A stretch of 64,000 bases of DNA, from the NCBI GenBank assembly GCA_023935145.1, contig CM043698.1:21083001-21147000 (forward strand). Direction: 5' to 3'. The position numbers were made by a program, and so were the translations under genes. Of the stretch, positions 45,720 to 56,661 are shown one piece after another (within the stretch, counting starts at the first letter, position 1; each line of letters starts with the position of its first letter). This stretch comes from Bretschneidera sinensis. Taxonomy: Eukaryota; Streptophyta; Magnoliopsida; Brassicales; Akaniaceae. The notes beneath the pieces are model-generated. The model was not told where the DNA came from and did not search any database. It saw nothing but the letters and a program-made list of their open reading frames with translations.

Positions 45720-46188
45720 GCTATGTTTGGAAACAGTTTTTGAAAGCTATTTTCAGTTTTCAAAAACTGAAAACAATTTTCAAAAACTCTTTTCTATGTT
45801 TGGCAAACAGTTTTCAAAAAACAAATTTTAAAAACTGTTTTATGAAAACTCCAAATTGGTGTTTTCTGACATAATTTTCAAAAAATAGCCTTAAAATCAG
45901 TGTTCACTTCTCTGTTTCATTCTTCCTCTATGGTATATAAAAAATATTAAAATTTTAAAAATAAAATAATATTGATTATTTTTAAATATTTAGTAAATGT
46001 GAGAAATAAAATTAATATAGATTTTAAATTTAAACTCAAAACTAAAAATAATTACAAGATGTATCAAAACAGTTTTCAAAATAAAATTATCCAAACAACA
46101 TTTCATTGTTTTCTGTTTTGGAAACAGTTTTCGAGTTATAGTTATTCAAACATGTTTTCTTCAGAAAACTGTTACCCAAACATGTATT
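45720..46188. mobile_element. Miniature derivative of the 37779-41145 element
   Basis: The left 210 bases match the reverse complement of about 40905-41145 (CTATGTTTGGAAACAG, TAAAATCAGTGTTC, TTCATTCTTCCTCT). The right 250 bases match the reverse complement of 37779-38130 (AACAGTTTTCGAGTTATA, CCAAACATGT). The middle 2.9 kb, including the trihelix fragment, is absent. It is inserted in the decayed copia element, with TTA-like bases beside both ends. Confidence 0.8.
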
Positions 46189-46744
46189 TTATTATTATTC
46201 TTCACAAATTTAGAAGCATTAGATTAACGCCTCTTGCCTTTCTTGAAACTTGTTTTAGAAATAAGTGAGGCAATTTGGGATTTCTCTCTTAATTTAAAAA
46301 ATGACTATCTTTATTATGTACTCCCAAATATATTCTTCTTCATCATACCTTATAGAATTTATCTTATGCAAAATTGAACCTATCTAAGTATTCAATAGCT
46401 CTTAGTATCTTTTAATGGTTAGTAGACACACGTGATCAAATTTAATCCATGCACCATTAACCTGCTATTGAATTAGAACTATTATCTTTATGTTCTGCAT
46501 ATTTATTCTTATTCATTGCTAAGTTTATGTCTATCATCTTAATGACAAACTTTACATTACCTTTTCAACTTTATGAAACTCTAGCCAATTGGAATTTCAA
46601 AGGCTACCTTATTGTTCTTAACAGTAAAGGTGATTTTATGTTAAAATGTGACTTATTTAGTTAAACAAAACTATAAACGAGTACATCTTCATGAAATTTC
46701 ATACACATCATCATGTAAGCACCTTTGGGCAGAATTCATGACAT

Positions 46745-46960
46745 GTAATTATAAGTGATAATCGCTTTGAAAACCTTTTATTCTGATGAAAATTGACTAT
46801 GGTAAATCACAATCGATTGTCGAAACTTTTTGTCTCGATGACATTCGACTATAGTAAGCTACAGTCAACTGTCGAAACTTTGTCTTGATTTTCCCTTAGC
46901 ACTGTCGCTTACAAGTGACAGTCGATTGTGAACGCAAAACTTTATAACTTTCACTCGATT
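46745..46960 (+). repeat. Degenerate tandem repeat of about 60 bp
   Basis: Units centred on TTGACTATGGTAAATCACAA / TCGACTATAGTAAGCTACAG, each followed by TCGATTGTCGAAACTTT or TCAACTGTCGAAACTTT, recur. A related CGCTTACAAGTGACAGTCGA follows. They lie in the leader region of the decayed copia element. Confidence 0.6.
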
Positions 46961-47341
46961 TTCACGCCCAAAATCAATTTTTTTTTTTATATCCAAACAA
47001 CATTTAAGGGTTTTAATTGTTACTTCATATGTTCTAATCCTTATAAACACTATTGATTCAACCAAATAACATTAACTTAGCAAATAACTAACAATATATC
47101 AATTGAATCAACACAATAAAAAAAAAAACCAAAACGTGTTTCTACAAACATTGAATCAATTCATATAAATATGCAAATGAATCCTTATACTAGCATTAAC
47201 CATCATATGAATCAATCAAGCATATTAATTTTAGTTCTAGAATTAAAAACCGTAGCATGCTTTCTATCAAACTTTATTTAATCAATTTATTGAACCTCAA
47301 TTAGGATTCTAAGCCCAATATATGGTGGCTTTAATACCATA

Positions 47342-47844
47342 TTTAGGATTTCAAATTAATCATCCTTAATCCCTTTGAATCACCATAGAAGAGTAGAGAA
47401 CAATTAATATCAAATAGATAGAAAGAACATGTATCTTGCTTAAGATCCATGGTTGATGACGTAGTGAAATATTTGATCAAGCCTAGGAATCAATCCTTAG
47501 ATAAGTCCTAGGTACTTCTCCTTATTGGTTCTCATTTAGCACATTAGCTCTCAATGAGGCAAACTTTACCCAATGCGTTTCTTAGAGTTAAGAATAGAAT
47601 ATGAGACCTAACTTATACTTTATATAGCAATCCAATGATCCGTCCATCAAACATCCAAACGTCTATTATAGTATATACTAGCTAACCCATGTTAGACATG
47701 TTAGAGTATTAAATCCAATATAAATAAATTTTTGTATTAAACTCCCTTTGTATATCTCTATTAATAAATTAACACTTAATTTGTTTTATGACAAAACTGG
47801 TTAAGCCCTGTTTAATGCAACCTCCATCATGAATCAATTCTACA
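47342..47844 (-). repeat. 5' LTR of the decayed copia element
   Basis: The partner of 41250-41707. The outer end reads TGTAGAATTGATTC on the minus strand. A degenerate primer-binding site adjoins the inner end. Confidence 0.7.
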
Positions 47845-47904
47845 AAAGATACAAGTCAAAGATTGACGGAAAGTAACAAAAACAAATTTTAATCCTATGA
47901 TGTA

Positions 47905-49412
47905 AGTAGGGGTGAGTATGGAACCCGGTTAACTCGCGAACCTGACCCAAACCGATATAATGGGTTGGGTTGGGTTGTGTCTTTTTAGAAATTGGGTTGG
48001 GTTAGGTTGAAAATATTTTGAAACCGGTGGGTTGGGTTGGGTCATGGGTTCAACATTTTCAACCTAACCCAAACCGGTAACCTGGTCAAATATATAATTA
48101 TATATTTTTTATTTATTGAATATAAAATATGATATAAATAATTATAGTATAATTGTAAATATATAATCATAAAATGTTCATTCTAATTACTAATAGTGTG
48201 TAAAATTATAATAGCAAATACTTCAATGTCCAAACAAGTCTCATATTTTCCAATTACCAGATTTTAGTTTCAAATATTTACACTAGAAACAAATACTGAT
48301 TTCGAGTTATGAAATAGTTTTCATAATTATTCTTAAGCATAACTTCAATCAGAATAAATTGATGTACAATTAACTTATGCTAACAAAATTTTGATTTCTT
48401 GCACCGTTGTAACTATAAAATAAACATAAAAATTAACACTAACCTACAAGATTCCAGTCGGGATCAATGTATGCAGATAAACTTATATTCCAAAAAAATG
48501 TACTATAATGTTGATGGAAGAAATGTTAGATGTATGATAAAGCTTAGTAATACCAACTTGCTTGAAGCTTTTCATGCAAACATTATTGAACCATTCAATT
48601 TGTCTCCCTCATGCTGCTTCAAAGTGCATTAAAGCATAGTCCCAAAATTATATTGATTAGTGAAAAAGCACTAGAATTGCCAATAAATGCTGAGTTACTA
48701 AAATATATTATTAGCAAATGTCCAAAAATCCAGATTTCCTTCGTAATTAAACAGTCTTCTAAAGTAAGTTAAATTCATATCAACTAAAGCAGTTCCTAAC
48801 GTAACATTCAGATGAAGATTATGTTTTTAAATAAAACGATGAATCCATATTCTAACATCAAGGGCTCCAAGTTGTGAGCATGCAGATAAGCAATTGACCA
48901 TGATCACTTCATTAGGCTCTGTATTACTCGCTTGCATTTTATGAAACAATGCCAAAACATCCTTATCAAGTTTGGCTTCAACGTAGCCTCCAATTATGAC
49001 ATTTCGTGGCACAACATCCTTCTCTTGCATGTCATCAAAAAACTTCTTAGCAGTATCCGAAAAACTAAATTTAGCATAGCCTACAACTATTGTAATCCAT
49101 AAGACAATTTTTCTCTTTTCCATTTATCAAATATTCTTTGTGCTGTCAGGCACTGTAATATGAATAGATTTAGTTTTGGATTTAATTGAATATTTTTTTG
49201 TTATATAATATGTATGGTTTAATTATTTAGCAAAAAATATATCAATCCGGTGACCCAAATCGACCCAAACCGATTAGAATGAGTTGAGTTAAGTTGATGT
49301 TGGATGGATTCATGTGTTAGGTTGAATTGAGATTTTTACAACCCGATATAAATTAATTGAGTTAAAATTTTAAAAAAATCCGACCCAAACCAACCCATGC
49401 AACTTAAGAATT
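47905..49412. mobile_element. GGGTTGGGTT-bounded nonautonomous element carrying a PPR fragment
   Basis: The left part (47905-48090) is dense in GGGTTGGGTTGGGTT and AACCCAAACCGG words. The right part (49240-49412) has CCGACCCAAACCAACCCA and AACCCGATATAAATT. Both belong to a common plant nonautonomous repeat class rather than telomeric sequence, since the hexamer is irregular. About 1.15 kb between them holds a PPR gene fragment. Whether the two ends belong to one element, or to two insertions flanking a fragment, is not settled. Confidence 0.5.
48827..49150 (-). pseudogene. Pentatricopeptide repeat (PPR, PLS-type) gene fragment
   Basis: The minus-strand frame reads IVLWITIVVGYAKFSFSDTA, KKFFDDMQEKDVVPRNVIIGGY, DVLALFHKMQASNTEPNEV and SACSQLGALDVRIWIHRFI. 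This is the pattern of two to three PPR motifs of an organelle RNA-editing type protein. Upstream the motif continues (RIF) in another frame, so a small indel splits it. It begins and ends mid-repeat, with no targeting peptide or E/DYW domain, so it is a captured or decayed fragment. Confidence 0.8.
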
Positions 49413-49583
49413 GGAATCTTCCATAATCTTCAAAGCTGCCGATCTGTCTAAACAATTGACTTTGACAACAAACCTTTCCATAAGTTAAAACTCTTCTATT
49501 GAAAGTTTGAAACAGCTAACACTTTGTATTCTGTGTCTCAATCAGACAATCACTTTGTCTGCTCTCTCTCTTTCTCACACACA

Positions 49584-52135
49584 ATGGAGACGACGGTTAA
49601 GCTGCTCCTCTTTACGGCGGCACAGCTAACGTGCTGCGGGTGGGGATTGTCTGCGAAACGCTGCTCTAACTGCGGCTCCACGCCTGTACCATACCCCCTC
49701 AGCACCGGGCCCACGTGCGGGGACCAGTCCTACAAGATCCGGTGCGACGCTGGAGCACTTGTTTTCGACACCCTCAACAACTCGTACCCAATCGACTCCA
49801 TCAACCCGTCAAATCAACGGCTCGTGATCCGACCCGCCAATCTCCTACCAAACACCTGCGTCGCATCCGATATCCCCTACCAGGGCATCCAGCTCAACAG
49901 CAGCCAGCCTTTCAACGTCACCAGCAGCAACACCATCATGTTCCTCAATTGTACGGACACGCTGCTTAGCTCACCTCTGAACTGCACGTCGACAAGCTTG
50001 TGCCACTTGTACGTTAACAGCACCAGGGCTAGAGATGCAGACGTGGCTCCATGTCAAGACGCATCGATATGTTGTACGTTTAGAGCTGGAGGGTCGTCGA
50101 CGTCTTATTCCGTGAGGGTTCGGAACTCCGGTTGCAGGGCTTACACTAGTTTCGTGAACTTAGACCCGAATTTGCCTATTGACCAATGGCCCAAACCTGG
50201 TGTGGAGATCCAGTGGGTGCCGCCGCAGGAGCCCGTATGTGGGTCCCAGGCGGATTGTGACGATGATAACGGAAAATCCACTTGTGGGCCCGACCCGAAC
50301 GTGGGTGGCGTGGTCAGTAGGTGCTTTTGTAACTCGGGGTTTTGGTGGGACCCGGTTCAAGGGGCTTGCGTTCAAAGTGAGTTGTGTGCTTATCTGTTTG
50401 TGTTTGATTATTGTTGCTAATTTGCAGCTAATATTATATTTTTAATTTTTGGTTTTAATAATGTCATGTTTATGTCTTTAAGATCTGGGGTATTTTTCTG
50501 TGCAGATGTGACGTGTCAAAATCCCGGGGGTTGTGGCGGGTCTGACCGGACTGCACTGATTGCAGGTAGGTCTACTTTATGGAGATTGAAATGGCAAACT
50601 TTGATGCGTAATTTTTTTGTCGGTTTGGAATTAAAGTAATGCTTTTTGGTCAAAATGACCTGTGATATTTTGCCTCTTATTAGTCATCTTGTCATGTTCG
50701 TAGATGGGAGTTGGCCTAACTCTTATCCGTTTGAAACAAGAGTAGACTTCTTTTATTTCGGTACAGCAATAGACTTAAAATTATTCATATCTTGATATTA
50801 ATTTGATGGGCCTGAAATTTTTTATATCTTGAGTTAGTACAAAGCGATGGAAAGGAAAAAAAAAACAAAAAATGGGTGGGAAATTGGATGTTCAAACACA
50901 TCTTATACACTAAATTACTAATAAAACTAGGATCAGTTCAAGTCCTAATCTCTTATATATGTAAAATGGGAGATCCAATGATCTTTTTAGTCACTGGCAC
51001 GCCATAATAAGCTTTATGAACGAAAAATTTGCACTCTCATGTCTTATAAAATCTGAATGTTTCTGTAGGCTTAACTGCTGGCATCGGTGCTATATTGATT
51101 ACTGCCACCATTGTCATCTTGCTCTATAAACGCCACAGACGCATCATAGAAGCACAAGAACGCTTGACCAGAGAACGCGAAGCTATCCTAAATGCCAATG
51201 GTGGAGGCAAAGCGGCAAAGGTCTTTACTGGCAAAGAGATAAAGAAAGCAACAAACAATTTCTCCAAAGACCGCGTCTTGGGTGCTGGTGGATACGGTGA
51301 AGTATACAAAGGAATTCTTGATGATGGCACTGTTGTTGCTGTCAAGTGTGCCAAGCTTGGTAATACCAAAGGCACTGACCAAGTTCTGAACGAGGTTCGA
51401 ATTCTATGCCAAGTCAATCACCGAAGCCTTGTAGGCTTACTAGGATGCTGCGTTGAGCTAGAGCAGCCTATTTTGGTGTATGAGTACATTGTGAATGGAA
51501 CTCTGTTTGAGCATTTACATGGACTGAGGCATGATGAGGAAGGCCTACTTACATGGACCCGACGACTCCAAATTGCGTATGATACTGCTGTGGGTCTTGC
51601 TTACCTTCATTCGTCCGCAGTTCCTCCAATATATCACCGCGATGTGAAGTCTAGCAACATACTTCTCGATGAAAAATTGAACGCCAAGGTTTCTGATTTC
51701 GGGTTATCTAGGTTGGCTCATACTGATTTGAGTCATGTATCAACTTGCGCTCAGGGGACTCTTGGATATCTGGATCCTGAATACTATAGGAACTATCAAT
51801 TGACTGATAAGAGCGACGTTTATAGCTTTGGGGTTGTGTTGTTGGAGTTGTTGACTTCTCAGAAAGCGATTGATTTTAACAGAGAAGCAGATGATGTGAA
51901 CTTGGCAGTTTACGTGCAGAGGTTGGTGGATGAGGAGAGGTTAATGGCTGCCATTGATCCAATGCTAAAAGAGAAATCAAGCCCCTTAGAGGTTGACACC
52001 ATGAAGGCATTGGGGTTTCTGGCAGTGGGCTGCCTGGAGGAACGTAGACAGAATAGGCCTTCTATGAAAGAAGTGGCTGAAGAGATCGAGTATATTATGA
52101 GCATTGCAACAGCGCCAAAAGTTGTAGAGACCTAG
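49584..52135 (+). CDS. Wall-associated receptor kinase-like protein (WAKL15/WAKL20 type)
   Basis: Three exons, 49584-50376, 50506-50565 and 51069-52135, with GT-AG introns, give 1920 nt (639 aa). Residues 1-24 form a signal peptide. A Cys-rich GUB_WAK galacturonan-binding-like ectodomain follows (CSNCGSTPVPYPLSTGPTCG, then many N-x-S/T sites). The transmembrane helix is at about 286-303 (LTAGIGAILITATIVILL), followed by the basic stop KRHRR. The Ser/Thr kinase domain starts near 350 with glycine loop GAGGYGEVYKG (356-366), Lys377 in VAVK, HRDVKSSN (catalytic Asp476), DFG 494-496 and GTLGYLDPEYY. All key residues are present and it is an RD kinase. Such proteins act at the plasma membrane and are thought to sense wall pectins and signal in growth or defence. 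The ATG at 49584 is chosen because the signal peptide follows directly. Confidence 0.95.
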
Positions 52136-52420
52136 TTCTGGCATATAGATTTGGCATGGAAATCCATATCACAAAACCTACCTCTTTCGAGTAATAAATT
52201 TGCCTTGAGTTTTTTATATATCAGTTTTGCTTAGTGCTGTTCTGTATGTATATGTTTGTAATGAAGTTACGAATGTTCTACATAAATAAGAAGATGATCC
52301 TCTTGGAAGATAAGTTTGTAACTATCTTATTATATAAATGTTCTGTATGTATATGTTTGCAATTAAGTGACAAATGTTTATGCACAAATGTTAATGTTTG
52401 CCTTGAGTTTTGTTACGGCG
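52136..52420 (+). other. WAKL 3' flank with a possible polyadenylation signal
   Basis: AATAAATTT near 52193 is a plausible polyadenylation signal about 60 bases after the stop. Direct repeats of TGTTCTGTATGTATATGTTTG (52239, 52340, and again near 52712) show local duplication. Confidence 0.5.
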
Positions 52421-52624
52421 ATATTTGGGTTCAACTTAATGTTAACTTTAAACAGAAACAAACTTTTAAAATTATCAAAAATTTAATCAAATTAAATAAA
52501 CTACTTATTAATTGATATTTTAATAAAATTTAATAAAGTTTGATTCAATTTGACTATGTTTTTTTTAACAAATTGTAAAAATTAAACTCAATCATAAAAT
52601 TGATTTTAAACCGAATCTAAACAT
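52421..52624. mobile_element. Foldback MITE, copy 2 (204 bp), 3' of WAKL
   Basis: It has the same architecture as 16701-16912. The ends are ATATTTGGGTTCAACTTAAT and, in reverse complement, ATGTTTAGATTCGG; the centre is CTTATTAATTGATATTTTAATAAAATTTAATAAAG. Mismatches between the two copies show they are old or from different subfamilies. Confidence 0.75.
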
Positions 52625-52954
52625 CATCTAAGAAGACATTTGAAAACTACTTAAATCTGTGCTTAAAGCACTTCACTTAAAGTGGTTCAGTTTTGCTTAA
52701 TACTTAGTGTTGTTCTGTATGTATATGTTTGAAGAAAAATCTCGCTCAATATTTTTTTTTCCAGGGTGATTTGAGTTGTGATCACTGTTCAAAGAGAAGG
52801 TAACAAAAATAACAGAAATCTAAGAGAATTTGAAAAAAAACACTCAGCCTATTTAGTACCATTGTCCATAACAGTAAATCAAAGGCTTTTGAATTTTTTT
52901 CACCTTGCCCAGTTGCCCTTTCTCCTAATAATCCATGCAACAAATCTACCATTC

Positions 52955-53313
52955 AGGTCTCTTGGAATCCTCCAAGTGAAAATTGGGTAAAGCTAAATGG
53001 GTCTTCTTGGGTAACCCTGGTTTTGCAAGTGCAGGTAGTATTCTACATGATAATGAGGGCAAGTGGATCAAAGGTTGTTCCAAAGGCATTGGTATCACCA
53101 CCAGTGTTTGTGATGAATTATGCGGCTTAAGAGATGGATCGACTATGGCAAAAAACTTGAATATCCATTCTCTGTGTTGAAATGGATGCCAAAGTAGTTA
53201 TTGATCTTGTTCAGAAATGGATACCTATAATTCATGATTGCAGGTCCTTACTGCATTCCTTCAGCAGATTTGAAATCAAACATATTTTCAGATAGGGAAA
53301 TGGATGTGCGGAG
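52955..53313 (+). pseudogene. RNase H-like (RVT_3 type) fragment
   Basis: Pieces read GNPGFASAGSILHDNEGKWI, KGCSKGIGITTSVCDELCGL, RDGSTMAKNLNIHSLC, then in another frame VEMDAKVVIDLVQKW, and finally FEIKHIFR and GNGCA. This is the domain found at the end of plant LINE polyproteins and in stand-alone copies. The first catalytic Asp region is out of frame. The 3' end is cut by the copia LTR that starts at 53314. Confidence 0.75.
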
Positions 53314-53736
53314 TGTTGGAATTTTGGGTTCAGATATGTTATAACATTGTACATGCAGACCCGTTATCTAATAAATGACCCAATTAAGTGATATAATTTT
53401 TATGGGTCTCCAAAGTATCAAGGTTCTTTAATATGGACCACCTTATGTGTAGAAGCTCGATGTGGTATGGGTATTTGTTAATGGGCCAAAGACTCAATGC
53501 ACATGTGTGCGGTAACTGTTAGGGTTATTGTCCTTAAGGCACAGGAAAATAAATAGACATCAGGGAAGGGTGTTTAATGTGTGTTAAATTTTATTGAAAC
53601 AAACAGTTCTTCTCCCTATACTCTAACATTCAGTTGATTGGTTCCCATACCGAAGGTGGTTTTCCCTGTAGTCTTAAAATATCAACCCAAGGAGGCTTGC
53701 TTGCAATAGATTCCGGTTTGTTTCTAACTCATCTTC

Positions 53737-53800
<64 letters not shown>

Positions 53801-53878
53801 TTCTTGACAAGTTTAATATGAAAAGATCTTGGCTGTATCATTGATTATTGGTGTATTAGTATCAAGATTAATATAACA
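53314..53878 (+). repeat. 5' LTR (565 bp) of a Ty1/copia element
   Basis: Starts TGTTGGAATTTTGGG and ends ATTAATATAACA (TG...CA). It is followed two bases later by a perfect initiator-Met primer-binding site. The LTR contains a long (TA)n run at 53740-53797. The five bases before it are CGGAG. Its partner LTR is not in the window. Confidence 0.85.
53740..53797. repeat. (TA)n microsatellite in the copia LTR
   Basis: An uninterrupted TA dinucleotide run of about 29 units. Confidence 0.95.
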
Positions 53879-53880
53879 AG

Positions 53881-53893
53881 TGGTATCAGAGCC
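53881..53893 (+). promoter_or_regulatory. Primer-binding site of the copia element (initiator-Met tRNA)
   Basis: TGGTATCAGAGCC is complementary to the 3' end of plant initiator methionine tRNA. It stands two bases after the LTR end. Confidence 0.9.
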
Positions 53894-55154
53894 TTCCATG
53901 TTAAATTGTTGAGATTCATATGAAAATTGAATTTCTTGAATTTTTTCCCATAAAGTATGTTTAGGGCAGAAATTTGTTTTGAAAAAAAAAATTGCTATAA
54001 ATCCATGTTTATTGATGAGGTTGTATAATTACTCTGTGAATTGCATCTCCAAATATAATTTTTTTTTTTTTTTGGTATGACAATATTAAATTTTGGTGAT
54101 TTTTAGTGACTGTTTTTGTAACTGCAAATTGCAGTTTATCAAACCAGCGCTGCGGTGCTGGCTTTGATCTTTTTTTTTTGGCTAATTCCGTAAATTATGC
54201 ATTAAGCCCTTTGGCGCTAGTTCATATGATAAAGATAGTCGTTTTATATAGTAAAGTGGAAATTGTGGAAATCATTTTTTATTGTCATGACAACTTGCCA
54301 TGATATTCTGGAAATGCTGAGAATATATAGTAAAGTGGAAATTGTGGAAATCTTTTTTTATTGTCATGACAGCTTGCCAATTGCAAGCATATTATTTTGA
54401 TATTCATTGTGGAGGACCACTATAGCCAGTCCCAAAATCCAGAGAACTGGCACTACAGCACCAGCGATCTGTCCCTTTGGGCAGATTGCTTGCGCTGCAG
54501 CGCCAAGGGCTGGCACCATGGCGCCAGTCAAGGTAAAGGACAAAAAAAAAATAAAGAATTTTGTTCCGAATTTTATGTTTAATGTTTTTGATGAATGAAT
54601 TGAAGTATTATGTTGTCAAAGCAATCTCTAATATGTAAATTTATTTATTTTAAGACATGTAAACATGCTATTAACATGTGAAAATAATCGGCCCAAAGGA
54701 AGGTTATTTTTGCATTGTTAATAGATTAAAATAATTGTGAATATGTGACAAATAAATGTTGCCATGCGAATAATGTGTCGGTCCAAAGAAATGAGCATTA
54801 TTTGGCAGGTTGGGTTATCAATATTCATGAACTATATTTGAAATATCACTTACAAGTTGATATTTCTGTCCAAAGACTAAATATTAATGTTGTGCTAGGT
54901 ATCTTGTTATGGGCCCACATGCATGTGTATATGTATACAGTTTTGTTTTGATTCATATATAATTGAGTTGTTACTAATTGTGAGCTTTTGTTCTTGCTTA
55001 TAGCAACATTGATTTCTGCTAACATCAACAGCATTCTCGTGCTTAACGGCACGGATTTCAAGAAGTGGCAAGATCATGTTATGATCGTGCTCGGGTGCAT
55101 GGAATTAGATTATGCATTGAGGGTCGATCGCCCCGCACCTTTGACCAGCGATAG
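53894..55154 (+). mobile_element. Copia leader and start of gag, cut by the gypsy insertion
   Basis: The leader holds a direct repeat (TATATAGTAAAGTGGAAATTGTGGAAATC at about 54247 and 54325, through CTTGCCA). Gag begins near 55007: NINSILVLNGTDFKKWQDHV, MIVLGCMELDYALRVDRPAP. This matches the N-terminus of plant copia gag (UBN2-like). It stops abruptly at 55154, where the gypsy LTR begins. The remainder should lie beyond the gypsy elements, to the right of this window. Confidence 0.8.
55150..55154 (+). other. Left target-site candidate of the gypsy array (GATAG)
   Basis: The five bases immediately before the TGTAA LTR start. The matching copy would be beyond the window. Confidence 0.5.
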
Positions 55155-55501
55155 TGTAATATCTGTATTTTAAAAAGTTGGGTAAGTGTATATTTTTATC
55201 AATATGACAAAGAGTTAAATCCCTGAATGGCTGAATGAAGATTTCTGGAGACCAGGGTTGAAAAGTTAAAAAAAAAAAAAAAAAAAAAGAGTCAACTTGG
55301 AACAGTAACTCAGGGCAGCATACCTACTGCCACCGAGAGAACAATTCTAAGTGGGATAATTGATATATTGGTTTTTGTTGTTTAATGGGAAGTGGAGAAC
55401 AAAACATAATGATGATATTTTTTTTTTTACCATTATGTTTGTTTGGTATCTCATGGAGACTATTGAAGGAGGGAGCTGCTGAAATTTGCATCCAAGCTCT
55501 C

Positions 55502-55510
55502 CTATATAAT
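55502..55510 (+). promoter_or_regulatory. LTR TATA element
   Basis: CTATATAAT, repeated at 61575-61583 in the second LTR. Likely core promoter of the element. Confidence 0.55.
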
Positions 55511-55791
55511 GTGTACGAGAGGTTTATGAAGGGAACGCGAAAGAATTTTTGATTAGTTCCAAATATTTCATCTCTGTTCTTAAAACACTTGGGAATTTAA
55601 AGAAAGGTTGAAGGAACAAGATTTTAAGAGTATTTTCGAAAATATTTCGGGAAGCTATCAAAATAGCAGAAGGTAATAAGGTAATGTTATTTATCATTTA
55701 TGAAAGTTTCAGGAGGTTAAAATAGAAAATTTTCAAACTGTATAGTTTATGGAGAAAAGAAGAAATAACAAGAAATTTAAATTCCAATATT

Positions 55792-55869
55792 ATGTCAGGT
55801 GTTGGTAGTCAACAATCGGGAGAAAATTCGAGGAAGATCGGGAAAGGCAAAGAGGTGGCCCACGAGTAG
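55792..55869 (+). other. Small ORF (25 aa) in the first LTR
   Basis: Reads MSGVGSQQSGENSRK, then GKGKEVAHE and a TAG stop. The copy at 61866-61943 encodes the same peptide. A longer relative lies at 730-831 in the old LTR. It lies downstream of the presumed transcription start, thus in the leader of the element RNA. Confidence 0.4.
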
Positions 55870-56521
55870 CTTTAAAGTGTTACGTGGTGAGTTGGATTTA
55901 CTCTTAGTAGTCTAAATGAAAAATCAATTATTTCGTGACAATATTAAGTTTAATTATTTAAGTATGCTTGGGTGATCGATGAAAAAGTGATTTATGGGAA
56001 TGATAGAAAATTTGGTCTTGTAGAAAAATTTCTCGGTGAGAAGTAATATTTTTGAAAATTATAAGTTTATTTGAGGATAAAAAGCAATTAATAAATTATT
56101 GATGAGATATACCGATGTTTTAACACGAATTAGGACGAGATGAATTTTAGTGGATCTTGCTAAATTTTTATGGATGATTTAAGATGAATTTTAGTGGAAT
56201 TTGACAATTCGAATGGACAATTTAAGATGAAATTTAGTGGATCTGGTCAGACTTTAATGGATTATTTGATGTGATTTAGGAGGAGAAGAATCTTGCGGAA
56301 ATTTTATAATTTGATAAAAATCTGGATGATTGGATGTTAAATTTTAAAGAAACTTTGTTAGATAAAATTTGTGGATAATTAGGATAGTCAAATTAAGTGG
56401 TTAGAATCTTTATATTGTTTTTATATTTCTGTTTATATTACTGTTTCATATCATTGTTCATGCACATATGCATTAAATAATATAACCGAAAGAACCGGGA
56501 AGGCAGCCGGTCTAATGAAAT

Positions 56522-56661
56522 AACCGTGACAGCCGGTATATGCTGGGATGAAAAATAAAAACCGTGACAGCCGGTATGTGATGGGATGAAAAGTGAAAAC
56601 CGTGACAGCCGGTATATGCTGGGATGAAAAGTGAAAACCGTGACAGCCGGTATATGCTGGA
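56522..56661 (+). repeat. Minisatellite in the LTR, four 38-bp units
   Basis: Units begin AACCGTGACAGCCGGTAT and end GGGATGAAAA. The second LTR has three units (62596-62697). A long antisense frame over this array (56451-56771) is an artefact of the repeat. Confidence 0.9.

Larger units (their letters stand above)
41250..47844 (-). mobile_element. Decayed Ty1/copia element (about 6.6 kb), Tork-like
   Basis: Related LTRs lie at about 41250-41707 and 47342-47844. Shared words include AGATAGAAAGAACA, TCCATGGTTGATGAC, AATATTTGATCAAGC and TAGCTCTCAATG. On the minus strand the left LTR starts TGTTAGAATTATTC and is preceded by a purine-rich AAGTGGAAAAA tract. A degenerate initiator-Met type primer site (TGGTATTAAAGCC, minus strand, about 47328-47340) adjoins the right LTR. 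The internal region keeps only broken pol pieces and has taken in a smaller element at 45720-46188. LTR divergence and many stops show considerable age. Confidence 0.8.

Noticed and set aside
47960..48080. GGGTTGGGTTGGGTT runs as interstitial telomere repeats
   Set aside because: The unit is irregular and not the plant TTTAGGG heptamer. Matching blocks occur at 49240-49412, as in a common nonautonomous repeat.
53881..53893. TGGTATCAGAGCC as part of a tRNA gene
   Set aside because: It lies directly after LTR ends here and at 57520 and 63556 and has no cloverleaf around it. It is a primer-binding site.
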